Shown here: positions 53,384-63,345 of the stretch, piece by piece
How the letters are laid out: each line of letters opens with the position of its first letter
Numbering within the stretch: the first letter of the stretch is position 1
Position numbers and translations under genes: made by a program
NCBI GenBank assembly: GCA_020444065.1
Contig: JAHLLQ010000001.1
Span: 1-64,000 of the forward strand
DNA from: a bacterium
GTDB lineage: Bacteria > Sumerlaeota > Sumerlaeia > SLMS01 > JAHLLQ01
Length of the DNA: 64,000 nucleotides
Reading direction: 5' to 3'
The notes under the pieces: generated by a model
The model's database searches: none
What the model saw: only the letters and a program-made list of their open reading frames with translations
What the model was told of the DNA's origin: nothing

Positions 53384-55255
53384 ATGAGCCCCGAACGAAC
53401 CAGCCCGGAACCGGAAAATACACCTACCAATCCTGAGCAGAACGAGAAGGCGTCTTTCGAAGCCGAAGCCGCCGCCCGTCCACCCGCAGAATCGGAGTCT
53501 CCCGCCTCTCCCCCACAGGAAGAGCATGGCGAGGACGAAGACGCGGAACTGCAGCAGGAAATCGATCAGTTTGACGCCCTCATTGACCAGCACCTGCCCG
53601 GTGCCGGCGAAGATGCCTCTCGTGGCGAAATCATCGAAGTGCCGGTCGTTGCCGTGCGCGAGGACGGTGTCCTCGTCGACATGGGCGGCAAAGCCGAAGC
53701 TCTCGTGCGCCTCGACGAGTTCAAGCTGATTGATGGAAAGCCGGATGTTCAGCCCGGCCAGGTGATCCAGGTCGTCCAGGTCGGTCGCGATTCCGAGGGC
53801 AGCCCCCGGGTTTCGCACCGCGAGGCTCGCGTTCGCGAAGCGGAAGCCACCGTTCGCGAGGCGCTGAAGTCTCAGGAGCCGGTCCGCGGTCGGATTTCAG
53901 CCACCGTCAAGGGCGGCGTCATGGTCGATATTGGATTGGCCGCTTTCATGCCAGCCAGCCAGGTCGATCTATTCCGCATCCCGGACTTGAACTCCATGGT
54001 CGGGCAGGACATTGAAGCCTACGTGATCGAGTACGATCCTCGCCGCAAACGCGCCGTCCTTTCTCGCCGTCGTCTCCTGTACGAGCGTCGCGAGAGTGCG
54101 CGCCGCGAGATGCTCGACTCCCTGTCTGAAGATCAGCTTATCAAAGGCAAGGTGAAGAGCGCGCTCGACTTTGGCGTTTTCCTCGACCTCGGCGTCATCG
54201 ACGGGTTCATTCCGCGCGAGGAAGTCTCCTATGATCGCGGCACGCATCCGTCGGAGATCGTCAAGGCCGGCGACGAGATCGAAGTCAAGGTCATCAAGAT
54301 CGACGAGGAGACCGGCAAGGTCACGCTCTCTCGCAAGCGCATCAATCCCGATCCCTGGGATACGATCGACAACAAGTACAGCGTTGGCACCATCGTCACC
54401 GGCAAGGTGATCGCCATTCAGAATTACGGCATCTTCATCCATCTTGAGGAAGGCGTCACCGGTATGGTGCACGTTTCCGATCTCAGTTGGGCTCCGGGAA
54501 ACAAGAAGCCCTCGGAGTTCGCAAAGATCGGCGACGATCTGACCTGTCAGGTTCTCGATCTCAACAAGCAGAACCGCCGGATGTCGCTGGGCCTGAAGCA
54601 AATCACGATGGATCCCTGGGCAGAAGCCGACAAGAAGTACTCCCGCGGAACCAAGGTGAAGGGCAAAGTGACCTCGCTGACCAATTACGGCGCTTTCGTC
54701 CGCCTGGACGACTACATCGAGGGCATGGTGCACGTCTCCGACCTGTCCTGGGAGAAGCGCATCAATCACCCGAAGGAAGTCCTGAAGGTCGGTGAAGAGG
54801 TCGAATGCGTTGTGATCAAGACGGACAAGAAGCAGCGCCGCATCAGCCTTGGGATCAAACAGCTTACGGAGTCTCCTTTCGACCAGTTTGTGAAGGAGCA
54901 CCCCGTCGGCACGTTGATCACTGGCAAAGTTACGCGATTCGCCCCCTTCGGCGCGTTCGTTGAAGTGGCACCAGGCCTTGAGGGCCTCGTGCACATCAGC
55001 CAGATCGACGAGAAGCGGGTGGAACTGCCAGAGAAGGCACTGGATGCCGGCGAGGAGATCACCTGCAAAGTGGTCAAGGTCGACGCGCGGAATCAGAAGA
55101 TCAGCCTCTCCCGCCGCGATGCGCTTCGTCAGGTCGAGCGGGATCAGGTGAAGTCCTATATGAAGAAGGGCAGCGACGCCAAGAGCGGAATGATGTTCGG
55201 CGAAGCCCTGGAGCAGGCGCGGAAGGACGCGGAGAAGCAAGACGACGAGTCGTAA
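53384..55255 (+). CDS. rpsA: 30S ribosomal protein S1
   Basis: 623 residues with six S1 domains in order: RGEIIEVPVVAV (about 85), VRGRISATVKGG (about 166), IKGKVKSALDFG (about 252), VTGKVIAIQNYG (about 337), VKGKVTSLTNYG (about 424), ITGKVTRFAPFG (about 511). The first two are divergent (ribosome-binding type) and the rest RNA-binding. An acidic, low-complexity N-terminal extension of about 85 residues (EPENTPTNPEQNEK) makes it longer than the E. coli protein. AAGGAG is 11 bases before the ATG. A strong terminator follows. Confidence 0.95.
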   Translation: MSPERTSPEPENTPTNPEQNEKASFEAEAAARPPAESESPASPPQEEHGEDEDAELQQEIDQFDALIDQHLPGAGEDASRGEIIEVPVVAVREDGVLVDMGGKAEALVRLDEFKLIDGKPDVQPGQVIQVVQVGRDSEGSPRVSHREARVREAEATVREALKSQEPVRGRISATVKGGVMVDIGLAAFMPASQVDLFRIPDLNSMVGQDIEAYVIEYDPRRKRAVLSRRRLLYERRESARREMLDSLSEDQLIKGKVKSALDFGVFLDLGVIDGFIPREEVSYDRGTHPSEIVKAGDEIEVKVIKIDEETGKVTLSRKRINPDPWDTIDNKYSVGTIVTGKVIAIQNYGIFIHLEEGVTGMVHVSDLSWAPGNKKPSEFAKIGDDLTCQVLDLNKQNRRMSLGLKQITMDPWAEADKKYSRGTKVKGKVTSLTNYGAFVRLDDYIEGMVHVSDLSWEKRINHPKEVLKVGEEVECVVIKTDKKQRRISLGIKQLTESPFDQFVKEHPVGTLITGKVTRFAPFGAFVEVAPGLEGLVHISQIDEKRVELPEKALDAGEEITCKVVKVDARNQKISLSRRDALRQVERDQVKSYMKKGSDAKSGMMFGEALEQARKDAEKQDDES

Positions 55256-55276
55256 GATCATCGAAGAGCACACTCC

Positions 55277-55310
55277 GAAAGCCCCGCGCCCACCACAACG
55301 CGGGGCTTTC
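55277..55310 (+). terminator. Rho-independent terminator of rpsA
   Basis: GAAAGCCCCGCG (55277-55288), 10-base loop, CGCGGGGCTTTC (55299-55310), a perfect 12-bp stem followed by TTCTTGG, 22 bases after the rpsA stop. Confidence 0.9.
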
Positions 55311-55413
55311 TTCTTGGATGCTTCACCTGCCGCGCAAATGCCCCCTTCGCCTTGACGGCACACAGCCTCCGGCAATGAAGTAGCCACACTTTGACTTCAG
55401 GAAAGAAAGAGCC

Positions 55414-56700
55414 ATGGCGGATATCTACGAGATTCTCGAGCAGCGCGGGTTCATTCAGGACTGCACCGATGTGGAGGCCTTCCGAGAACTGACCTCCAAG
55501 CAGAGCGTTAGCTTCTACATCGGATTCGACCCGACAGCCGACAGCCTGCACATTGGCAGCATGGTGCCCCTGATGGGCATGATGCACTTCCAACGCCAGG
55601 GCCATCGCCCCATCGCGGTGATCGGCGGCGGGACGGGCATGATCGGCGATCCCAGCGGCAAGAGCGCCGAGCGCAACCTGCAGACCCTGGATCAGATCGA
55701 GGAAAATATCGCCGGGCAACGGAAGCAGTTCGAATTGTTCCTCGATTTCAGCGGCAAGAGCGGCGCCAAGATCGTCAACAACTACGACTGGCTCTCCGAG
55801 CTTTCGTTTCTGGATTACTTGCGCGAGGTCGGCAAGCACTTCCGGATCGGCGAAATGCTCGGGAAGGAATCTGTCCGTGCTCGCCTGAACAGCGACGCTG
55901 GAATCTCCTACACCGAATTCAGTTACATGCTGCTGCAGGCCTACGACTTCCGCTACCTGATGGAGCACGAGAACTGCTGCGTGCAGTGCGGCGGTGGCGA
56001 TCAGTGGGGCAACATCACGGCAGGAATCGAGCTCATTCGCAAGACGATCGGGAAGCCGGCATTTGGGCTGACATTTCCGCTGCTGACGACGGCTACGGGC
56101 CAGAAATTCGGCAAAACCGAGGCCGGCGCCGTCTGGCTCGACAAGGAACGGACGTCCTCCTACGACTTTTTCCAGTACTGGGTGCGGGCCGATGATCGGG
56201 ATGTTGAGCGCTACATGAAGCTCTTCACGCTCCTCGATCTGGAGGAGATTGCGACCGTCATGATCGAGCATTCGAGCGCCCCTGAATCCCGGGCAGCACA
56301 GAAGAGACTGGCCTTCGAAGTCACCAGAATCGTGCATGGCGAGGACGAAGCGAAGAAGGCTCGCGACGCCGCCGAAACGCTCTTTGGCTCGTCTGAGGAG
56401 AGCTTGGCGGAGCAACTCTCAAAGCTTGATAATAAAGAAGTTCAGGCGCGTTTCCCCGATACGCCCTGGCTGTCCTTCGCAGCCACGGACCTGGATGAAA
56501 TCGCAACACTCAGGGTCTTCACAGAGGCCGGTCTCGTCTCCAGCAAAAAGGAAGCGGATCGCCTGCGCAAGCAGGGTGGGCTGTACCTGAACGAGGAGCC
56601 CGTGGAGAAGGTCAAGCTCTCGTCAGCGGACTTCCCGCACCGGATCAATGTGCTGCGCGTCGGCAAGAAGAAGTACGGCCTTGTCGAGGTCAGCGCGTAA
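55414..56700 (+). CDS. tyrS: Tyrosyl-tRNA synthetase
   Basis: 428 residues. Class I synthetase charging tRNA-Tyr. The HIGH motif is DSLHIGSM (about 47-54), tyrosine-binding residues lie in YTEFSYMLLQAYDF and GGGDQWGNI, and the KMSKS loop is KFGKTEAGAVWLD. The C-terminal S4-like domain ends the protein (ADRLRKQGGLYLNEEPV). Length is normal. AGGAAAGAAAGAG precedes the ATG. Confidence 0.97.
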   Translation: MADIYEILEQRGFIQDCTDVEAFRELTSKQSVSFYIGFDPTADSLHIGSMVPLMGMMHFQRQGHRPIAVIGGGTGMIGDPSGKSAERNLQTLDQIEENIAGQRKQFELFLDFSGKSGAKIVNNYDWLSELSFLDYLREVGKHFRIGEMLGKESVRARLNSDAGISYTEFSYMLLQAYDFRYLMEHENCCVQCGGGDQWGNITAGIELIRKTIGKPAFGLTFPLLTTATGQKFGKTEAGAVWLDKERTSSYDFFQYWVRADDRDVERYMKLFTLLDLEEIATVMIEHSSAPESRAAQKRLAFEVTRIVHGEDEAKKARDAAETLFGSSEESLAEQLSKLDNKEVQARFPDTPWLSFAATDLDEIATLRVFTEAGLVSSKKEADRLRKQGGLYLNEEPVEKVKLSSADFPHRINVLRVGKKKYGLVEVSA

Positions 56701-56755
56701 AGAGGCATTCCATTCGCTTATGGGCTCCGCTTAACCGACCACAGGAGCCACAAAC

Positions 56756-57631
56756 ATGGAAGTGCGCGATTTCGGCCAGACAGGATTGAAGGTCTCTGCT
56801 CTGGGATTCGGAGCCGGGCATATCTCCGGCATGGATGAGGACAAGGCAGAGCGACTGCTGAACGGAGTCGTCGATGCAGGCATCACACTGATCGACACGG
56901 CTCGCGGTTATGGCGACTCGGAGGAGATGATCGGCAAGTTCCTCTCCCACCGGCGAGATGACTTCGTGCTCTCCAGCAAATGTGGCTACTCTGTCCCCGG
57001 CCATGACGATTGGACCGGAGATTGTGTGACTGCCGGGATCGATCTGGCCCTGAAGACGCTCCGTACCGATCGCATCGACATCATGCACCTCCACTCCTGC
57101 GAACGCGACGTGCTCGAACGTGGCGAAGTCATCGAGGCGCTGCAAAAGGCCGTCGATGCCGGCAAGGTGCGCGTCGCTGCATACTCCGGCGAGAACGAGC
57201 ATCGCGCCTATGCGCTCGAAACAGGCGCATTTGCCTCCATCCAGACATCGGTCAACATCTGCGACCAGCGCGTCGTCGATGAGGCGCTCCCCAAGACTCG
57301 CGAGCGCAACATGGGCGTCATCGGCAAACGTCCTCTTGCGAACGCCTTCTGGCGTTTCGAGCAGCGCCCCGTCGGCCATTACTGCGAGCCCTACTGGGAA
57401 CGCGCCGCAGCAATGGATCTGACACCTGGCGGCGTGCAGTGGGGCGAGCTGGCTCTGCGCTTCGCAGCCTTCCAGCCCGGCGTCCACTGCGTGATCAGCG
57501 GAACATCGAACCTGGAACATCTGAAGCAGAACATCCGCTGGATCCAGCAAGGCCCGCTTCCCGAGTACCTCCACAATCGCCTCCGCCAAAGCTTCAAGTC
57601 CCACGACGAGGACTGGATCGGTCAGGTCTGA
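56756..57631 (+). CDS. Aldo/keto reductase
   Basis: 291 residues with an AKR barrel. Catalytic Asp and Tyr are in DTARGYGDSE (about 46-55), the Lys in SSKCGY (about 76) and the His in MHLHSC. The NADPH-binding end has ISGTSNLEHLKQN. A cytosolic NADPH-dependent carbonyl reductase; the substrate is not predictable. Co-directional with tyrS with a 55-base gap. Confidence 0.9.
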   Translation: MEVRDFGQTGLKVSALGFGAGHISGMDEDKAERLLNGVVDAGITLIDTARGYGDSEEMIGKFLSHRRDDFVLSSKCGYSVPGHDDWTGDCVTAGIDLALKTLRTDRIDIMHLHSCERDVLERGEVIEALQKAVDAGKVRVAAYSGENEHRAYALETGAFASIQTSVNICDQRVVDEALPKTRERNMGVIGKRPLANAFWRFEQRPVGHYCEPYWERAAAMDLTPGGVQWGELALRFAAFQPGVHCVISGTSNLEHLKQNIRWIQQGPLPEYLHNRLRQSFKSHDEDWIGQV

Positions 57632-57682
57632 AGCTTCGCCCAGCCTGCCGGCTCGCTCTACATCATTCTGCATATCCTATTA

Positions 57683-57710
57683 GTCAACAAACGTTGATTA
57701 TATGGTTGAC
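57683..57710 (+). promoter_or_regulatory. Candidate operator with GTCAAC/GTTGAC half-sites
   Basis: GTCAAC at 57683-57688 and GTTGAC at 57705-57710 form a 6-bp inverted repeat; between them GTTGA at 57693-57697 also pairs with TCAAC to give TCAAC-AAAC-GTTGA. The AT-rich centre (TTGATTATATG) lies 66 bases before the DUF2339 gene. A regulator-binding site is plausible; no partner is known. Confidence 0.35.
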
Positions 57711-57775
57711 CGCCGCACCGACTCGGAAGACACTTTTCCCGTATCCCATTATAGCTCTCCAAAAGGAGCGCCGTC

Positions 57776-60700
57776 ATGCCTCCCGTAGCCCCGCTTCCGG
57801 AACTTGAGGTCGCTGCCCAGTTGCAGCGCCACGAGGTCCGCCTGGCCGAGTTGGATCGCCGAATCGGCCGCCTGGAATTGGATCAGCCACTCCAGCGCGG
57901 CGTTCCCACGTTCCGACCGAAGGACCTGCCAGCCCTCAAGCCCAAGCCGACGGTCATTCCCGAGGAACGCAAGACGCCGAAGGCGATCCCCTTGCGCGAG
58001 ATTCCCAAGCCGATCGTTCCGAAGCCCGTTGCTCCGAAAGTCGTGCATCCACCGGCGGCGCCGAAGCCCAAACCAGTGCCGGCTTTCCTCGGCGAGGATG
58101 ACTTCTTCGAGAAACTCAAGCGATCCGAACCCGCCAAACCCTCCGAGCCGAAAGAATCCTGGGAGGTTCGCCTTGCCACAGTCTGGCTTCCGCGAGTTGC
58201 CGGCGTTCTGATTCTCGTCGGAGCCGCCATCGGCGCGACGCTGTTGCCGGAACAGCTTGGTAAGCCTGTTCGCGTCTTGCTCGGCTACGCACTGATGGGC
58301 GGTTTGGTCGCCGGCGGCTGGTTTGTGCAGCGTCGTCACGAGCGACTTGGCCGACTGACGATGGCAATCGGCCTGGCGGTGGGCTACTTCGTTTCCTTTG
58401 CCGCCCACTACATTCCGCCGATGCATGTCTTCCCTGTGATTCCATCGATTGCGTTGATGCTCGCGTTCGTGGGGACTCTAGCAGTCCTGGCGGAACGATG
58501 GAAGTCTCAGAGCATCGCCATTGCGGGCTTGTCTCTCGGCGTTATCGCCGCGCTGGTCAGCGCACAAACGAGCCAGAGCTTCTGTCTCGTGGCGCTTGGC
58601 ATTCTCGCCCTGGGTGCAGGAGTTCTGCTCGTGCGAAACGAGTGGAAAGCCCTCACGGCGGTGGCTCTTTCCGGAACATATCTGGCCACGTTCATCCTGT
58701 GGGTGCTATTTCCGCTCGGCGATGCAAAAGGCGAGGTCATCGCGCATCTCGGAGCGCTCGCCTGCTATCACGCAATCTTCACCGCCGCGTTCTGGCGGTG
58801 GGGGCGCGTTTGGGTCGCGCGGGAGCGAGCCTTCGATGAAGCCGCTACGCACGATGCTGCGCCTGTCATGCAGCCCGGCCTTCTCCCCTACTCGACATCG
58901 TTCGCGATTGTGAACTCGTTGGGACTTGCCGGTCTGTCGCTCTTCCTTGTCTGGCAAACGAAGGTCTTCTGGCCACAAGTCGAGTACCTGCTCTTCGCAC
59001 TCACGGCAGTCGAGGTTATTCGTCTCGTCGCTCCGGCTCTGCGTCGTGGAACACTGCTCACGTTCCACATTCTCTCGGCTGCAGCGCTTCTCTCTGCCGG
59101 TCTGGTTGCTGCAACCAGCGGGCTGACAGAGGCTTCCGTTCTGGCGGCCGAGGCACTGATTCTCTCCATTGCCGCAAGCCGTGCCCGCGTGCTGCGCCTG
59201 CTGCGTCCCCTGACAGCCGTTTGCGCCGGACTGGCAGTGACATCGATCACGGGTTTCGGTGCCACGACGACGTTCCCACAGTTGGTCGCGCAGATGATTC
59301 CCGGCCTTCTTCTGCTGGCCTCCACACTGCGATGGGAAGCAGTCTGGGTTACAGGTCCTCACCCATTTGCCAGCGGATTGATTGCTTGGCTGGAAGCAGC
59401 ATCCGGGCAGTTCCGCAGCATCACCGCAACCGCCCTTCTGATCGCTGCAATACATTCATTCCCGTCGGCAACTCCGGATATCGTTGAACTTGCCATCTAC
59501 TGCTCTGTCGGCATGGCGCTCCTGCTCGGCATCACTGTTCTTCGCGCGACCAGTTGGACAATCGCGGCGGCCTGCCTTTCTATGCTATCATGCGCTTTCT
59601 TCATCGACGAGCAAGGACCTGCGTTGCTGTTCATCACTTGGGCAGTGCTGTCCATCTTGCTTTGGAACCAGGCTCGACGCACGATTCGTCATTCCATCGG
59701 TCGAGTCCTGATCGACCTGATGCTGGTTCCGGCGGTGTTCCTTGCTGCGGCTGCGTCGGTGCAAGTGTGCTCATCGATCGCGGAAGACTTCCAGGGAGTG
59801 TTAATCGCAATCGTCGGACTTGCCGCGATAGGATTGGAGCTACTCGCTCAGCGAATCCCAGTGCTTCCGAAGCTCATTCCAGGCTTTGTCGAGGATGAGG
59901 CAGAACGGGGTGAGCGAACGACACGATGGGAATCCTACGAGGCCCATCCGGCCGGTCGTGCATTCCGCTTCGGTACGCTCTTTGGATTGCTCGCCCTCTT
60001 GATTGGGACACTCCTCACATCGGTAAGCGACGCCTACGAAGGTCTTCTCTCTCCGATTCTTCTCGGGGCAATCTTCGCCGGCCTCTGGTTCGCCGGGCAA
60101 CTCCGTCCCCACGCGCTCCGTATCCTACGGTATGCAATCCCCATCGCGTTCCTGTTCGTTGCTCTGTTCGCACCATTCACTTACTGGAACAGCCGCGAAC
60201 CTGCGCTCTTCATTTCCACGGCCATCGCAATCGGCGTGTTCGCGCTGGGCAGCAGCAGGCGCTGTCCCTGGACGACGACTCCTGCGCTCCTGATGCTTGC
60301 TCTGATGCCAGCTCTCGGAATTGGAGCCTACACGGCAGGCCGCTTCGAAATTGGTGGGCTTGCCCTTTTCGGACTTCTCTCTGCGCTCGAAATCGTTGCC
60401 GCTTCGCGTGTGATCGTCTGGTCGCAAGGCCGTTGGCAATTGGGTGAAACCGATACCCGAATCTCCGGCGGAATCGCGCTGGCAATGCGAATCTGGCTGC
60501 CTGTTGGTGCGGCGATCGTTGCGCTCTCCGCTCTTTCGACTGGTCAATTCCTCCCAGCGCAGATGATCACCGTAGCATGGGCGGCGGTCGGCGTGGCTTT
60601 CCTCGTTGCCGGCTTCATCTTCATCGATCGCCCGATGCGTCACACGGCGCTTGCCGTTTTGGGAGTGTCGGTTGCACGCATCTTCCTGAGGGATCTCGTC

Positions 60701-60814
60701 GAGGCAGATACGTTGACCAAGTCCATCGCGTTCCTGGGCGTCGGTGTGCTGGCAATCTGCGCAAGCATCGCCTACGGCATCTTGCGCAAGCGCCTCGCGC
60801 CGCCGCCGAAGTAG
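57776..60814 (+). CDS. DUF2339 family large polytopic membrane protein
   Basis: 1012 residues. An N-terminal coiled coil (AAQLQRHEVRLAELDRRIG) and Pro/Lys-rich linker are followed by 25 or more hydrophobic helices from residue 130 to the end, starting with SWEVRLATVWLPRVAGVLIL. This is the DUF2339 layout. The last helices have FLRDLVEADTLTKSIAFLGVG, typical of the family's C-terminus. Function of DUF2339 proteins is unknown; many lie with envelope or glycan genes. AAAGGAG precedes the ATG. Confidence 0.85.
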   Translation: MPPVAPLPELEVAAQLQRHEVRLAELDRRIGRLELDQPLQRGVPTFRPKDLPALKPKPTVIPEERKTPKAIPLREIPKPIVPKPVAPKVVHPPAAPKPKPVPAFLGEDDFFEKLKRSEPAKPSEPKESWEVRLATVWLPRVAGVLILVGAAIGATLLPEQLGKPVRVLLGYALMGGLVAGGWFVQRRHERLGRLTMAIGLAVGYFVSFAAHYIPPMHVFPVIPSIALMLAFVGTLAVLAERWKSQSIAIAGLSLGVIAALVSAQTSQSFCLVALGILALGAGVLLVRNEWKALTAVALSGTYLATFILWVLFPLGDAKGEVIAHLGALACYHAIFTAAFWRWGRVWVARERAFDEAATHDAAPVMQPGLLPYSTSFAIVNSLGLAGLSLFLVWQTKVFWPQVEYLLFALTAVEVIRLVAPALRRGTLLTFHILSAAALLSAGLVAATSGLTEASVLAAEALILSIAASRARVLRLLRPLTAVCAGLAVTSITGFGATTTFPQLVAQMIPGLLLLASTLRWEAVWVTGPHPFASGLIAWLEAASGQFRSITATALLIAAIHSFPSATPDIVELAIYCSVGMALLLGITVLRATSWTIAAACLSMLSCAFFIDEQGPALLFITWAVLSILLWNQARRTIRHSIGRVLIDLMLVPAVFLAAAASVQVCSSIAEDFQGVLIAIVGLAAIGLELLAQRIPVLPKLIPGFVEDEAERGERTTRWESYEAHPAGRAFRFGTLFGLLALLIGTLLTSVSDAYEGLLSPILLGAIFAGLWFAGQLRPHALRILRYAIPIAFLFVALFAPFTYWNSREPALFISTAIAIGVFALGSSRRCPWTTTPALLMLALMPALGIGAYTAGRFEIGGLALFGLLSALEIVAASRVIVWSQGRWQLGETDTRISGGIALAMRIWLPVGAAIVALSALSTGQFLPAQMITVAWAAVGVAFLVAGFIFIDRPMRHTALAVLGVSVARIFLRDLVEADTLTKSIAFLGVGVLAICASIAYGILRKRLAPPPK

Positions 60815-60873
60815 GCTCGACAGGGCTGCGGCGCCAGGATAGGTTACTTTCGAATCCACCCGGAGGTCCCACC

Positions 60874-62136
60874 ATGCGCCGGTCATGTCTCGTGATTGTC
60901 TTCACAATTCTCGCCGGTCTGCTGGCCGCCGAGCCTGTCTCCGTCCGCCTCTCCCCCGGCGTCGACTTGGACGAAGCCGGCCGATCGCTGCGCATGGCGA
61001 TCAACGCATACGAAGAAGCCTTGAAGAGCCCGCTGCCGGATGCATGGTCGCGCCTCTCCATGCGGCCGGACGAGAGTCTCTCTTTCGGGAAAGGCCTCTT
61101 CCTGCTCGCCATCCGGGCCGGGGCACAAGACGCCACGCTGATGTTCATCGACGAAGAAGGGCCACATCGCGCGGATCTCGCGTCAGGCAACCAGGTGGCA
61201 TTGGGAACTATCGATGTCATTCTTGTCACAACCCGGGAAGACGCATCCATCGAGATTCTCTTCCGTCGGCATGACCGCGTTCCTCCCCTGCAACCAACAA
61301 AGCCCGGCGAGAAATCCCCGACTCGCATTTCCGGAGTCGTCAGTCCCCCAGAGATCATCGTGCAATCTCCCTCGCCGCAGACAGCCGCATTCGCCGAAGC
61401 CTTTCTGCTCGAATACAATCGCACTCAGGATGCGATGGCTGCGGCCGAGAAGGCGCGCGAAGCCGTTCCGATCGCGTTTGAGGCAACACCGCATGAGCTG
61501 ATTGATGGTGGTCATGGCGATCCCTACGAAAGCATTCAAGCGTACGAGGATCAGCAGCCACTCTCCGCGCTGGTGACGCTGCATCTCGTTCGCGGCGAAG
61601 CGAGCGCACTGAAGGCGCTCTCTACCAAAGTCACCTATCGCAGCGACGGATCGTCGCCGGACGATCCCAGTGTGCGCGTGTCCGGAGGTGGCCGCGGACT
61701 CGGCGTTGGAGTCGGCAATGCAGGGGATCGCTTCAGAGGACGTCTGCGCGCACTGGAATCCGAAGGTCAGGTGCAATCACAGTCCGAGACATTCGTGCGC
61801 GTTCCGCTTGGCGGTGAGTCGCTACTTCGATTGGATGGGCCAAGTGGTTATCTGGAAGCATGGGTCTCCGCACGCCCCTCCGGCCGCGGGGTCCTTCTCG
61901 ACCTGGATCAACGCTCAGGGAACTGGTCTTTCCTCGGCGGCGTCTCTACGAGCGTCCGCATTCGTGACGGCGAGACCGTGACGCTCGCGCGAAACATTTC
62001 GACGAGAACAACGTCCTCCAGTTCCGGCCCACCAATCGTCGGCGGCATCCCCTACGTTGGCCCCCTGCTCGGCTCGTCTTCCAGGACGTCGCGCGAGAGT
62101 TCCTACGCATTGTACGCCACGGTGGAATTGGAATAG
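60874..62136 (+). CDS. Secreted protein with short secretin-like C-terminal domain
   Basis: 420 residues from ATG 60874 (GGAGG 7 bases upstream), with a Sec signal (SCLVIVFTILAGLLA). Residues about 286-421 look like the secretin (PF00263) barrel region: FRGRLRALESEGQVQSQSE resembles the helix and strand that open the barrel, RDGETVTLARNIS the glycine turn, and GGIPYVGPLLGSSS the lip segment that reads (V/I)P-x-LG-x-(L/I)-F in secretins. Its ~140-residue secretin-like part is shorter than usual and no N-domains are seen. The N-terminal part (27-280) is unrecognised. It might be a regulator or vestigial outer-membrane pore subunit. Confidence 0.5.
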   Translation: MRRSCLVIVFTILAGLLAAEPVSVRLSPGVDLDEAGRSLRMAINAYEEALKSPLPDAWSRLSMRPDESLSFGKGLFLLAIRAGAQDATLMFIDEEGPHRADLASGNQVALGTIDVILVTTREDASIEILFRRHDRVPPLQPTKPGEKSPTRISGVVSPPEIIVQSPSPQTAAFAEAFLLEYNRTQDAMAAAEKAREAVPIAFEATPHELIDGGHGDPYESIQAYEDQQPLSALVTLHLVRGEASALKALSTKVTYRSDGSSPDDPSVRVSGGGRGLGVGVGNAGDRFRGRLRALESEGQVQSQSETFVRVPLGGESLLRLDGPSGYLEAWVSARPSGRGVLLDLDQRSGNWSFLGGVSTSVRIRDGETVTLARNISTRTTSSSSGPPIVGGIPYVGPLLGSSSRTSRESSYALYATVELE

Positions 62137-62164
62137 ACCAAATCACCTTCTCAAGGTAAAGAAA

Positions 62165-62509
62165 ATGGGATATGAACTGCACATCGAGCGGGAAGAGCCA
62201 ATCACTCTGGACGAATGGAAGGCGGCGATCGCGAGAATCAGCGGGATCGACTTGAACGAAGAAGATACCGTTGTGGTCAATCCGGCAACCGGACAGGAGA
62301 TCCGCTTCCCCGCACAATCCGGCGATGCCATCTTCGAAAGCTCCAACAGCTCGGTTGGACTGCGCTGGTCATCGCGGGGAGCCGCTTCATTCGAGCCTCC
62401 CGAAAACTGGGACGAATCCGGCTGCACGTTCCGCGTGCGAGTTCTCGACCTCGCCAAGCAACTCGGCGCACAGGTAGTGGGAGACGAAGGCGAAGAGTAC
62501 GGGCTGTAG
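62165..62509 (+). CDS. Small hypothetical protein
   Basis: 114 residues from ATG 62165 (AAGG 8 bases upstream). It opens GYELHIEREEPITLDEWKAA, a start style common in small proteins whose members sit as orphan immunity-like genes. Central strand NPATGQEIRFPAQ and FRVRVLDLAKQLGAQVVGD near the end. No signal or membrane segment. Function unknown. Confidence 0.6.
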   Translation: MGYELHIEREEPITLDEWKAAIARISGIDLNEEDTVVVNPATGQEIRFPAQSGDAIFESSNSSVGLRWSSRGAASFEPPENWDESGCTFRVRVLDLAKQLGAQVVGDEGEEYGL

Positions 62510-62602
62510 GATCTCTTGATGGCCAACTTTGGTGAGTTCCCTGGGAAGCCAGTGCAGAAGCGCAGGGATCAACTCATACCCTCAGTAGCACGTTGAACTT
62601 CC

Positions 62603-63238
62603 ATGATTATTCAAGAGTTCAATCTCAAGAAGATCGCCGTCCTTGTGATCCTAACTTTGCTTCTGGGATTGCCCGCCACAGGGTTTTTCCATGAATTCGG
62701 GCATGGTGCTACAGCGATTCTACTAGGAGGACGGATTGACCACATCTGGCTTTTCCCCGGCATTGAGTTATTTCCCGATCTTGGCTTCTCCCTGATTGAC
62801 GAGTTTCCATGCAATCTCGGGGGATGCGGCATTTCCGGATTGAATGCGGATTGGAAAGTGAGCGTCGAATCTCTTATGGGATCTGGCTGCACCTTAATCG
62901 CGGCCTATCTCATTATTCTGTGGCCGTTTCTGCGAGAAGCACATTGGTCAACATGCCTGACGATCACGTTCTCGCTTCCCTTTGCATGGGATATCATACT
63001 CTACTCGACACTTCCTTTAGCTGGTCTACGACACGCAGTGTTCTTGGGCGGCGAGGTCCCGGAACCATTGATTGCCGCAAGAGACTTGGGGGTTTCTTAT
63101 TGGGTGTACTTCTCCGCTCTGATCTTCCATGTGCTCTTGTTTCACACCCTACTCGTTCGGGTTTGGCGAAAGAAGAAGATACAGAATGTGATACCGTCCG
63201 ATAAAGGCATCGACCGAACTTGCGCCGGTCATGCATGA
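62603..63238 (+). CDS. M50-like membrane zinc metallopeptidase
   Basis: 211 residues, about five helices. Helix one contains FFHEFGHGATAILLGG, an HExxH zinc site of the site-2-protease (M50) type. A later Asp or other third ligand is probably in FAWDIILYS (about 133). The protein is short for rseP-type members and lacks a PDZ domain; it is closer to the small membrane M50-like or DUF3267-type group. Cleavage target unknown. ATG 62603 has no strong ribosome site. Confidence 0.6.
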   Translation: MIIQEFNLKKIAVLVILTLLLGLPATGFFHEFGHGATAILLGGRIDHIWLFPGIELFPDLGFSLIDEFPCNLGGCGISGLNADWKVSVESLMGSGCTLIAAYLIILWPFLREAHWSTCLTITFSLPFAWDIILYSTLPLAGLRHAVFLGGEVPEPLIAARDLGVSYWVYFSALIFHVLLFHTLLVRVWRKKKIQNVIPSDKGIDRTCAGHA

Positions 63239-63345
63239 CGTTGCGGGCCAAGGGCTTCTTCCGCCCTGCCTCCCCACACTTACCCCCGCATACCGCTGCA
63301 GAATCTGCATGCAGTTGCCGTGGTAGCCGCTGCCGGGTGGTGGTG

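Noticed and set aside
53969-55387. 472-codon minus-strand frame over rpsA
   Set aside because: Antisense of ribosomal protein S1; it arises from the codon bias of the real gene.
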